Below are positions 17,468 through 24,241 of a stretch of DNA of 36,938 nt, piece after piece. The position numbers and the translations under genes are program-made. Where the stretch lies: the NCBI GenBank assembly GCA_018500105.2, contig JAHBAL020000139.1, positions 1 to 36,938 of the forward strand. The letters are read 5' to 3'. Position 1 is the first letter of the stretch. Each line of letters begins with the position of its first letter. The stretch comes from Anaerolineae bacterium (GTDB lineage: Bacteria; Chloroflexota; Anaerolineae; J036; Brachytrichaceae). The notes below the pieces were generated by a model. That model was not told the DNA's origin, made no database searches, and saw only the letters and a program-made list of their open reading frames with translations.

Positions 17468-18143
17468 GTTTATATTCCTTAAATGTTCGAGTGCCTTTTG
17501 AACCGAGACAAGACAAATCTCTATAAAAAAAATATTTTATATTTTCATCTTTGATGTTAAATTTAGCTGCTATATTCTCGGGCACATCATTTTTTGTGTT
17601 GTAACGATACATTCTCTTTTCCTCAGACGATAACTGTGCTCCTGTTGGGTAGTTTTTTACATCTTTCCATTCGCAAGCTATAGGGACAAGAGGCGTTTCA
17701 ACACCTTCGATAGCAATAACTTTCACTTTTTGAATTCCTAAGTTTTGTGCAACACAACAACGATGTAACCCATCAACTAAGCCCACTTTCCATCCATTCC
17801 GGCCTACATTAAGGTGTGCATTTTCGTAAAACATCTCCACCACGGGCGGTGCTATTTTCTGAATATTGTCCGTTTCATATTGAAACTCAACAATGCCAGA
17901 TAAATTAAAGAGATCTAATCCAGCTTTTAGAAAAGATTTATATAACTCTTGTGTTTCTAAAATTCTATTTTGCAATGTGTATAACGCAAGAGGGGTTAAA
18001 TCTTCAGGGTTATAAAATGCTTCTGTGATTGAACAACCAGCATATGGATAGTGATTTGTGTCACCTTTAAGCTGCACTTTTCGCAATTGGGTCGCCATAG
18101 TTTCCCAATCAATAATATTTAGGATATTAAGCTCATTAGACAT
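17460..18143 (-). CDS. ParB/DGQHR-like domain protein
   Basis: The protein is 227 aa. The block 'KVGLVDGLHRCCVAQNLGIQKVKVIAI' (about 119-145) matches the DGxHR motif and following helix-strand of ParB N-terminal/sulfiredoxin-fold and DGQHR-domain proteins, which bind or hydrolyse nucleotides and include the phosphorothioation regulator DndB. No helix-turn-helix partner domain of a chromosome-partition ParB is visible. The C-terminal part is Lys/Tyr-rich. It is the first gene of the four-gene run and overlaps the HD-kinase gene by 8 bp. I infer a DNA- or nucleotide-related enzyme rather than a segregation protein. Confidence 0.65.
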   Translation of the reverse strand: MSNELNILNIIDWETMATQLRKVQLKGDTNHYPYAGCSITEAFYNPEDLTPLALYTLQNRILETQELYKSFLKAGLDLFNLSGIVEFQYETDNIQKIAPPVVEMFYENAHLNVGRNGWKVGLVDGLHRCCVAQNLGIQKVKVIAIEGVETPLVPIACEWKDVKNYPTGAQLSSEEKRMYRYNTKNDVPENIAAKFNIKDENIKYFFYRDLSCLGSKGTRTFKEYKHD

Positions 18144-18262
18144 AAATGAATCACGATTAACCTACATTTCATCAAACAAATAATCATCACAAGTAATCTT
18201 GTGTTATAACTTGTTAAATGGGCAGATCTAATTTGAAAATCAAACAGAAATTGGATAGATGC

Positions 18263-18268
18263 ATTATA
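18263..18268 (-). promoter_or_regulatory. Candidate -10 box for the four-gene island operon
   Basis: A perfect TATAAT on the minus strand, about 120 bp upstream of the ParB-like gene, within the 146-bp gap. No good -35. A short hairpin (cacaag-taat-cttgtg) lies between it and the gene. The flanking 'gatgcatt' occurs twice. Confidence 0.35.
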
Positions 18269-18289
18269 CGATGCATTCAATGCTATAAT

Positions 18290-19309
18290 TTAGCTGGGCG
18301 CTTTATTGCGCCTGATGCGTTTTAAATTTTTTGTTCTAGTATTGTTTAATGTTCTCACAAAAGGAATACGTGTTGGACCATCTCCTAAAGAAGGAATATC
18401 CGTTAAAGGGCCAACAACGCTCATTCCTACATGGGGTAAATTTGGCTTATAACCATGGTTATAAGATAGTATCCGATTACTAAAGAACAACTCACGCCCA
18501 ATAAAACTGTTTCCTCCAATTGGGTTAGCTGAATAAGTTTGATCAATGACACACCCATATATACCTGTCAAACCATCATAAAGTTCACGGACTTCCGGGG
18601 CATCATCATAAGATAACATCCATGGTAATGAAAGTTTAATTACATAATCACGCAACTCACAATGCATCCTCTTGTTAAAAACGTATTCATATAATTTAGG
18701 AGCGCGGTGATAATATGGGGGGTCCATATACAAATAGGCAAACTTTGTGTTCTCATATAAACTACAAAACGCTCTCCAATCCATATTTTCCACACAATCA
18801 ACCTGATCCCGATAATCATACAGTTTTTTCAGTTTCTGAATAATCTTTTCGCGGTTGAATCGAACACTAATCAATCTATTTTCTTGCTTCCATCCGCCGA
18901 TTGGCCCAGATTTATGCAAAATGCCATTAAAACTTGTGCGATTAATAAAGAGGCACTTCCAAGCTAATTCACGAACATTCTGAGGCTTATAGTTTCTTTG
19001 GCGAACCCATTCCTCAACTGAAATATCACTCGACTCAACTTGATCTATCAGCCATTGAATATCATTATGTGATTTACAACTTTTGCCAAACACTACTTTC
19101 CAAAAACTGGCAACTAAAGGGTCAATATCGTTCAGCGCAATTCGTTTTATTTTCTTTGACTCTAAAAGCGCAATTGCAGCACCAGCACCACCACAAAATG
19201 GCTCAACAAATACATCAGCAACTTCACCTGAAGTTTTTATTGAGTCAAAAATAAAGTGAGTGAATCGTGCTTTTCCGCCAGGATAACGTAATGGAGATGT
19301 TGAAATCAT
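18290..19309 (-). CDS. DNA adenine methyltransferase, D12/Dam class
   Basis: The protein is 339 aa. 'PLRYPGGKARF' (residues 6-16) is the Dam motif X, 'VEPFCGGAGAAIALL' is the SAM-binding motif I, 'ALNDIDP' is motif II, 'INRTSFNGI' is a conserved D12 block, and 'YMDPPYYH' (196-199) is the catalytic DPPY. It should make N6-methyladenine. It is longer than Dam (about 270 aa) and ends in a basic tail. The recognition site is unknown. No restriction endonuclease gene adjoins it. The next genes downstream in the same direction are the ParB-like and HD-kinase genes, 146 bp away. It is AT-rich like the rest of the island. Confidence 0.9.
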   Translation of the reverse strand: MISTSPLRYPGGKARFTHFIFDSIKTSGEVADVFVEPFCGGAGAAIALLESKKIKRIALNDIDPLVASFWKVVFGKSCKSHNDIQWLIDQVESSDISVEEWVRQRNYKPQNVRELAWKCLFINRTSFNGILHKSGPIGGWKQENRLISVRFNREKIIQKLKKLYDYRDQVDCVENMDWRAFCSLYENTKFAYLYMDPPYYHRAPKLYEYVFNKRMHCELRDYVIKLSLPWMLSYDDAPEVRELYDGLTGIYGCVIDQTYSANPIGGNSFIGRELFFSNRILSYNHGYKPNLPHVGMSVVGPLTDIPSLGDGPTRIPFVRTLNNTRTKNLKRIRRNKAPS

Positions 19310-19426
19310 CTATCAAAAAAGAAAATTTAAATTTTAATTAATTGCATATACTACCGCAAAACAGAGATTGTTACATTAAATTAATTTGACAAATCTTCCA
19401 ATAACCCGCTTAAATTTAGAATGAGG

Positions 19427-19672
19427 TCAGATTTTCCGATCATATTCGTCATGCTTGCCGACCCAATACCAAAAAACGGTGTCGTCTTCAATAAATCCGA
19501 GCGCTCGATAATTTCTGTCCACACGAGCGGATACATCACTGCCCACCCGTTTAAACCGCCGCGCATTGGGGTTTTCCTTCCACTCGCGATAAGCATAGCG
19601 AATTCTGGCGCGAATTTCAGGCGACAACGCCCGAAAAGCTTCGATAAAACCCGGCAGCAATTTTGATTTCAT
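19427..19672 (-). CDS. RelE/ParE-family toxin
   Basis: The protein is 81 aa. 'PEIRARIRYAYREWKENPNARRFKRVG', then 'SARVDRNYRALGF' and 'TVFWYWVGKHDEYDR' are the strand order and conserved Arg/Tyr/His pattern of the RelE/ParE superfamily (mRNA interferase or gyrase poison). The start overlaps the antitoxin stop by 4 bp (ATGA). The track's overlapping ORF 19381-19596 is a shadow frame. Confidence 0.88.
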   Translation of the reverse strand: MKSKLLPGFIEAFRALSPEIRARIRYAYREWKENPNARRFKRVGSDVSARVDRNYRALGFIEDDTVFWYWVGKHDEYDRKI

Positions 19673-19998
19673 TTCAACACAAACTCGCCATTTTCATCAT
19701 ACGCCGGAATTGCTTTACCAGCCTTGGCGTCAACCCTAGCCTTGGCTTTTAGCTCAGCAAATTTATCTGCATGACGCGCCATAGAAGCCGCCCACAATTC
19801 ATCTTCTTGCGCCAACTCAGCATCGCTAATAAAGTTAATATCGTCCTCTATCTCTACCGATGGTGTCACAAAATCATCAGCGGATAAAAAACGAGCAAAC
19901 GCATATAGTTGCGCTGCTTTCTCAACCGGAAGGGTTTTGACCAATGCAGCAATTAATTGTGAGTAATTCGCTACAGGGCTTGTTAATTGAGTTTGCAT
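19669..19998 (-). CDS. Antitoxin of the RelE/ParE pair
   Basis: The protein is 109 aa. The N-terminal half is a helical dimerisation-type region ('QLIAALVKTLPVEKAAQLYAFARFL'). The C-terminal half is acidic and Lys/Ala-rich ('DAELAQEDELWAASMARHADKF', 'AIPAYDENGEFVLK'), as expected for a toxin-binding tail. It lies directly upstream of the toxin with a 4-bp overlap, so it belongs to the same operon. The exact antitoxin class is not clear from motifs. A TAGAAT box lies 8 bp upstream of the ATG. Confidence 0.8.
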   Translation of the reverse strand: MQTQLTSPVANYSQLIAALVKTLPVEKAAQLYAFARFLSADDFVTPSVEIEDDINFISDAELAQEDELWAASMARHADKFAELKAKARVDAKAGKAIPAYDENGEFVLK

Positions 19999-20006
19999 AC
20001 ATTTTT

Positions 20007-20012
20007 ATTCTA
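20007..20012 (-). promoter_or_regulatory. Candidate -10 box of the toxin-antitoxin operon
   Basis: TAGAAT on the minus strand, 8 bp before the antitoxin ATG, with a weak TTGCAC 18 bp further upstream. The spacing implies a leaderless message. Confidence 0.4.
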
Positions 20013-20050
20013 CAAAAAATCTAAAGCTTTGTGCAAAAAAGCCGCTCTCA

Positions 20051-20476
20051 TCACCCCACAATTGCCCGTAACCCCACCGCCTCGATGCCAGCCAAGGCGC
20101 AGGCTTCGTCATTCACACCCGTATCACCCGAAATACCGACCGCACCAATCACCGCGCCATCGGCCCCGACGATGAGCACCCCGCCCGGCGACGGGATCAT
20201 GCGGCCCTGTGTCGCCATCGCAATCGCTGCAACAAAGGTGGGAAATTTGGCCGCCCGATCCATCAATTCGCGTGTGCCAAACCCCATACCCAACGCACCC
20301 CACGCCTTGCCATAGGCAATATCATAACGGGCAAACCCCGCGCCATCCTCGCGCTGAAACGCCACCAAATGCCCGCCCGCATCCAGCACCGCCACCGCCA
20401 GCGCCGTCAAATTGCGCTTGCGGCCTTCGGCAATCGCCGTATTAATAATGGTATTTGCTTGAGAAAGTGTCAACAT
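20051..20476 (-). CDS. GlcG/HbpS-family (DUF336) heme-binding-like protein
   Basis: The protein is 141 aa, usual length. 'ALAVAVLDAGGHLVAFQREDGA', 'DIAYGKAWGALGMG', 'IPSPGGVLIV' and 'GAVGISGDTGVNDEACALAGI' are the recognisable blocks of the GlcG/HbpS family. Members bind heme or act as accessory proteins in glycolate or diol metabolism. No such pathway genes adjoin it. It lies upstream of the toxin-antitoxin pair and is probably transcribed alone. The repeat at 20487-20588 ends near its start codon. Confidence 0.88.
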   Translation of the reverse strand: MLTLSQANTIINTAIAEGRKRNLTALAVAVLDAGGHLVAFQREDGAGFARYDIAYGKAWGALGMGFGTRELMDRAAKFPTFVAAIAMATQGRMIPSPGGVLIVGADGAVIGAVGISGDTGVNDEACALAGIEAVGLRAIVG

Positions 20477-20486
20477 TGTTTTTAAA

Positions 20487-20588
20487 ATTACGAATTACGA
20501 ATTACGAATTACGAATTGTTAGGCATTAATTCATCACTCATTACTCATTACTCATTACTCATCATTCATAATTCATAATTCATAATTC
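20487..20588. repeat. ACGAATT and CATTACT/CATAATT heptamer array
   Basis: Four 'acgaatt' heptamers, a short spacer, then 'tcattac' heptamers (about three) and 'cataatt' heptamers (three). The two halves are only partly complementary. It fills the gap between the GlcG-like gene start and the ccmB stop codon (20589). Confidence 0.85.
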
Positions 20589-21254
20589 CTACCCTTCCAC
20601 AATGATATCAAAAAGCATGGTTCCCGCCGACCAAAAGATGACGGCGAAGGCGACGAGCACACCGAGCCACGAACCAAATTGCGCAAAATCGGCGCGGTCA
20701 ACAAATCCAGACGTGACCAACACCGCCGCCACCACCATTGGCAAGATGAGCGGAAAGAGTAAAATGGGCAAAAACACCTCGCGTGAGCGGGTGCTGATGG
20801 CAATAGCGGCAATGAGTGTGCCAGCGGCGGCATAGCCCAGCACGCCAACGACGATGGCGAACAATACGCCCCACGTAAACAACCGCTCATCAAACAGCAT
20901 GGCCGTCACTGGCCACGCCACCGCCGCCATTGCCAACATAAAAATAACATTGGTGATGGCCTTGCCGATGAAAATGAGCGAACGGTCGTGCGGGGCCAAC
21001 AAAATGCCCTCAATCGCCATGTTGAGTTGCTCGACCGCCATGCTGCGGCTGAGGCCCAGCGTGCCCGCAAAAGCCAATGTCACCCACAACACGCCCGGCG
21101 CCAACACGCGCATATCATCGGCCCGCAAACGCATGGCAAAATTGAGCATCACAATCGCCATGATGGCAAACACCGTCATGGCCGAAAACGACTCGCGCCC
21201 CCGCGCTTCGAGCAACAGATCTTTACGGATGAGGGCAAAAATAGCGTGACGCAT
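20589..21254 (-). CDS. ccmB: Heme exporter-type ABC transporter permease, CcmB family
   Basis: The protein is 221 aa, exactly CcmB size, with six hydrophobic segments. It has the family start 'ALIRKDLLLEARGRESFSAMTVFAIMAI', the middle 'AFAGTLGLSRSMAVEQ.N..IEGILLAP' block and 'PILLFPLILPMVVAA'. CcmB is the membrane subunit of the CcmABC(D) complex of cytochrome c maturation. No ccmA, ccmC or other ccm gene is in the window, so the partners are elsewhere or it works in a reduced system. It follows the methyltransferase gene by 13 bp, so the two are co-transcribed. Confidence 0.9.
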   Translation of the reverse strand: MRHAIFALIRKDLLLEARGRESFSAMTVFAIMAIVMLNFAMRLRADDMRVLAPGVLWVTLAFAGTLGLSRSMAVEQLNMAIEGILLAPHDRSLIFIGKAITNVIFMLAMAAVAWPVTAMLFDERLFTWGVLFAIVVGVLGYAAAGTLIAAIAISTRSREVFLPILLFPLILPMVVAAVLVTSGFVDRADFAQFGSWLGVLVAFAVIFWSAGTMLFDIIVEG

Positions 21255-21267
21255 AAGTAACAGGGCG

Positions 21268-21975
21268 CTATTCTAAACCCAACTGCTTGCGCAACACCCA
21301 CACCGTCACCTCGGCGTGTTGGGTGGGCACTTGGTGCGTGTTCAGGGCAAAGCCCAATTGCGCCACTTTGGCCGCAAAACGTGCGGCGGCGGCGCTTTCT
21401 TGCACGATCTCGGCTGGTTTTCGCCCCGATTGTTGGTTGGTAATGCGATACAGCCAGCGGATGAAAGCCGGCAGCGGCCCGTTACCAGTCAAGGTAATGC
21501 TCGGCACAATGACAAATACACCATCGCCCGCCAGCACACGCCGCGCCTCACGCAAGGTGGCCTGTGCCGAGATAAATTCGGTGGGAAAAGTGGCGATCAG
21601 ACAATCGAAACTGGCATCGGCAAACGGCAAACGCATGACATCGGCGCGGGCCAGACGCGGCACAACCCCGCCCCGCGCACAACGCCAATACGCCATTCGT
21701 CCCATTTGTGGCGACAGGTCAATTCCAATTGGACTATATCCTTGTTTGTATAATGCCATGTGTAAATGACCCGGCCCATGCGCAATTTCCAGCACCCGTA
21801 TTGGGTGTTGGGGGGCAGCGGGTGTGGTTTGGCTGGATGAAGTTGGGATAAAGCGCAGCGCCGCCGCGCCCCATGTTTTCCATTCGCCAAACGACACACT
21901 GGTTGCGACCAAGTCATAAAGCCATGCAAAATGGGTATAAAGCAGGGTAAAAGCAAAACGGATTAGTTTAGACAT
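21268..21975 (-). CDS. Class I SAM-dependent methyltransferase (UbiE/MenG-like fold)
   Basis: The protein is 235 aa. Motif I is 'VLEIAHGPGHLHMALYKQG', motif II 'GIDLSPQMG', and the later block is 'MRLPFADASFDCLIATFPTEFI' followed by 'EARRVLAGDGVFVIV'. The glycine loop has AHGPG where most have xGxG. The N-terminus contains a hydrophobic helix ('FAFTLLYTHFAWLYDLVA') typical of membrane-associated small-molecule methyltransferases of the ubiquinone/menaquinone type. The substrate is unknown. It is first in an operon with ccmB and divergent from the small membrane protein gene. Confidence 0.85.
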   Translation of the reverse strand: MSKLIRFAFTLLYTHFAWLYDLVATSVSFGEWKTWGAAALRFIPTSSSQTTPAAPQHPIRVLEIAHGPGHLHMALYKQGYSPIGIDLSPQMGRMAYWRCARGGVVPRLARADVMRLPFADASFDCLIATFPTEFISAQATLREARRVLAGDGVFVIVPSITLTGNGPLPAFIRWLYRITNQQSGRKPAEIVQESAAAARFAAKVAQLGFALNTHQVPTQHAEVTVWVLRKQLGLE

Positions 21976-22008
21976 AACGTGTTTAGCAAATTCAACTTTT
22001 AATTATTG

Positions 22009-22014
22009 TAAAAT
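22009..22014 (+). promoter_or_regulatory. Candidate -10 box for the 63-aa membrane protein
   Basis: TAAAAT, 11 bp before the ATG at 22026. The region is AT-rich, so this is weak evidence. It fits the leaderless pattern seen at other genes here. Confidence 0.3.
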
Positions 22015-22025
22015 TCCCCTTCATT

Positions 22026-22217
22026 ATGAAACAGTTGCAAGGCCAATGGCCCCTCATCGTATTTGCATTAATGTTCTTGGTTGTGCCGCTGTCAACACTC
22101 GGAAATGGTTGGTTCGAGCCGATCTTCGTTGTGTTAGGCATTTTTACGGCAGCAATCGCCATATTATTGGTTGCGTCAATTGTTACGGCGAGAAATCGCC
22201 AAAATAAAGAAAGTTAA
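22026..22217 (+). CDS. Small two-helix membrane protein, unknown
   Basis: The protein is 63 aa with two hydrophobic segments ('LIVFALMFLVVPL' and 'FVVLGIFTAAIAILLVASIV') and a basic, polar end. I do not recognise a family. It has its own promoter-like box and is followed by a perfect hairpin. The start codon ATG is the only reasonable one. Composition and hydrophobicity pattern suggest a real gene, but homology support is needed. Confidence 0.6.
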   Translation: MKQLQGQWPLIVFALMFLVVPLSTLGNGWFEPIFVVLGIFTAAIAILLVASIVTARNRQNKES

Positions 22218-22242
22218 ATTTGTATCTTTAAATAAAATGGGA

Positions 22243-22297
22243 TGCCGATTTCACTATTCCCTCCAAGCGTGGCTTGGAGGGAATAGTGAAATCGGCA
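22243..22297. repeat. Perfect 26-bp hairpin between the small membrane protein and the SH3-glycosidase genes
   Basis: Arms 22243-22268 and 22272-22297 are exact reverse complements with a 3-base loop (gtg). The unit is a unique sequence, not a short tandem repeat, so it differs from the other elements here. It is followed by an A-run and then T's rather than a clean T-run. It may be a terminator, a processing site or a leader structure of the gene at 22391. Confidence 0.9.
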
Positions 22298-22390
22298 AAA
22301 AATTTATCATCGTTAACCTGATGACAAGCGACAATAAACGACAAAAGATACATAAAATTAAAAAAACAAAATAGGAGTATAAGCAAACGA

Positions 22391-24088
22391 ATGAAACGAC
22401 GAATTGCATCATTAGTCATGGCTGCCGCGATGGGAAGTGCATCGGTATTTACCGTTAACCCCGCCGTGATGCTCGCGGGCGAGATTAACGCCCCAGTGCA
22501 GCAAACTTCATCTGTCACGGTCACATCCGACTATCTCAACGTTCGGGCAAGCGCCGGTTTTGATGGCGCGATTGTGGGGCGGCTCAACAAAGGCGAATCG
22601 GTGCGCGTATTAGATGCGTCTAACCCAAATTGGTATAAGATTGACTACAAGGGGTATCAGGCTTACATTTATGCGCCATTGACCTCGGCAGGCGGCACGC
22701 CAAGTGCCCCAGCCGCCAGCGCCCCAGCCGCCAGCGGCAGCTATGTGCAAGTCACCTCAGACTTTTTGAATGTGCGCAACGGCCCCAGTGTTAATAATAA
22801 CAAGATTGGCGAATTGAAGAAGGGCCAAGTCGTAGCCTATTCTGCCAAGGAAGGCGATTGGTATCGCATTAGCTATAACGGGCAAACCGCCTATATCTTC
22901 GCCGATTACACCACGCCAGCATCTGCCCCAGCGGCCTCGGCTCCGGCAGCTTCGGCCCCCGCCGCCGCTGCGCCTGCTGCCCCAGCCGGTGGCCCACCAC
23001 AGGTCTCCGCTTACCGCACTTACGACGAATACCTAACCGCCTATTACGCCTATATTCGTGCGCCCCGCCCCGCAGCCTCGGCTCCGGCAGCGTCTGCGCC
23101 CGCCAGCTCAGCACCGGCGGCATCATCGCCGCCACCAGCCCCCTCCACCGCGGGCGGTGGCTCGTTTGAAATGGGTGCACATATCAAAGACCCAGAGCGA
23201 CTGGGCGAGATGAAGGGCAACGGTATGGACTGGGTGAAATATCAAGTCGTGATGCCGGGTGGCGCGCCAGACTTAGGTGGCATCATCGGCACCGTGCGTG
23301 GATCGGGCATGAAGATCTTGATCGGCGCGATTGGTGATCGTGGTCGCGCCAACGATACTGGCTATCACAAGGAATTTGCCGCCGCGCTGGCCAATGTCGC
23401 CAAGCAAGGCGTGGATGCCATCGAAGTGTGGAACGAGCCAAACCTCGACCGCGAATGGGGCGGCAGCGGCGCCAACGGCGTCAATCCTGAAAATTTCGCC
23501 AACATTTTGCGTGAATCGTATAACGCCATTAAAGCCGCTAACCCCGGCGTGATGGTGATTGCGGGTGCGCCCGCCCCAACCGGCTACAAAGGCGGCAATT
23601 GTGGCGGCGATGTGTGCGACGACAAGCCATTCTTAGAGCGTGTTCACCGTGCAGGCGGCACAAGCTATATGGATTGCCAAGGCGCTCACTATAACGGCAG
23701 CCCGAACCCGCCTAACGTGCGCAGTGGTGGCCCAACCGGCGATCACTACTCGTGGTATTTCTGGGGCACATTCGACACCACCTATAACGCCATCGGCGGG
23801 GTGAAGCCTTTGTGCTTTACCGAAATGGGGTATGTGACCAAAGACGGCATTTCTGGCTCGTTGCCCGGCGGCTTCGCTTGGGGCAATCACATCACACTGC
23901 AAAATCAAGCTGATTGGCTCGGCCAATTGGTGACCAACTTGCGCAGCAGTGGCCGCGCCCGCCTCGGCATCGTGTGGAACTGGAACTTCCGCCAATACGA
24001 CGACGACCCACAAGCTGGCTACTCGATTCTTCGCCCGAACGGTAGCTGCCCAGCCTGCGCTTCCATCAAGAGCGCGATGGGCCGCTAG
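22391..24088 (+). CDS. Secreted protein: two SH3 domains, Ala/Pro/Ser linkers, glycoside hydrolase-like barrel
   Basis: The protein is 565 aa. The signal peptide is 'MKRRIASLVMAAAMGSASVFT'. Two bacterial SH3 domains follow at about 40-95 ('SDYLNVRASAGFDGAIVGRL') and about 117-175 ('SDFLNVRNGPSVNNNKIGEL'), each with the NVR...G motif and WY motif. Low-complexity linkers built on Ala-Ser-Ala-Pro-Ala come next. The C-terminal 310 residues look like a TIM-barrel glycosidase: 'AIEVWNEPNLDREWGG' supplies the acid/base Glu and 'KPLCFTEMGYVTKDG' the nucleophile Glu. SH3 domains usually bind peptidoglycan, so a cell-wall or exopolysaccharide target is likely. AGGAG lies 13 bp before the ATG. A strong terminator follows. 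Confidence 0.85.
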   Translation: MKRRIASLVMAAAMGSASVFTVNPAVMLAGEINAPVQQTSSVTVTSDYLNVRASAGFDGAIVGRLNKGESVRVLDASNPNWYKIDYKGYQAYIYAPLTSAGGTPSAPAASAPAASGSYVQVTSDFLNVRNGPSVNNNKIGELKKGQVVAYSAKEGDWYRISYNGQTAYIFADYTTPASAPAASAPAASAPAAAAPAAPAGGPPQVSAYRTYDEYLTAYYAYIRAPRPAASAPAASAPASSAPAASSPPPAPSTAGGGSFEMGAHIKDPERLGEMKGNGMDWVKYQVVMPGGAPDLGGIIGTVRGSGMKILIGAIGDRGRANDTGYHKEFAAALANVAKQGVDAIEVWNEPNLDREWGGSGANGVNPENFANILRESYNAIKAANPGVMVIAGAPAPTGYKGGNCGGDVCDDKPFLERVHRAGGTSYMDCQGAHYNGSPNPPNVRSGGPTGDHYSWYFWGTFDTTYNAIGGVKPLCFTEMGYVTKDGISGSLPGGFAWGNHITLQNQADWLGQLVTNLRSSGRARLGIVWNWNFRQYDDDPQAGYSILRPNGSCPACASIKSAMGR

Positions 24089-24111
24089 TCGGTGACTGGG
24101 TGACAAAATGA

Positions 24112-24146
24112 GGGGGTGACAAGGTGACTTGTTACCCCCTTTTTAT
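24112..24146 (+). terminator. Rho-independent terminator after the SH3-glycosidase gene
   Basis: A 12-bp stem (gggggtgacaag / cttgttaccccc, one G-U pair) with a GTGA loop, followed by a T-rich run. The stem is made from the same GTGACA units as the hairpin repeats, so here a repeat seems to serve as a terminator. Confidence 0.85.
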
Positions 24147-24155
24147 TTGACAAGG

Positions 24156-24241
24156 TGAGGGGATGTCAGAGTGTCAAGGTGTCAAAGTGTCAGGTGTCAA
24201 AGTGACGCTTCGACACTCTGACACCTTGACCCTTTGACACC
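24156..24241. repeat. GTGTCAAA/GGTGTCAA repeat hairpin between convergent genes
   Basis: About 8-bp units (aaggtgtc, aaagtgtc) on the left and their complement on the right. A 12-bp perfect inner match (tgtcagagtgtc at 24164-24175 / gacactctgaca at 24212-24223). The array ends at the tsaD stop codon. Confidence 0.88.

Noticed and set aside
17460-18143. Chromosome-partition ParB (parABS)
   Set aside because: No ParA gene, no helix-turn-helix partner domain and no parS-like site; only the DGxHR motif region is shared.
19381-19596. 71-aa minus-strand ORF overlapping the RelE-like toxin
   Set aside because: Shadow frame; the overlapping 81-aa frame carries the RelE/ParE motifs and the ATGA overlap with the antitoxin.
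13674-20050. tRNA-associated integrative element with attachment sites
   Set aside because: No tRNA, integrase or flanking direct repeat could be found at the composition boundaries.
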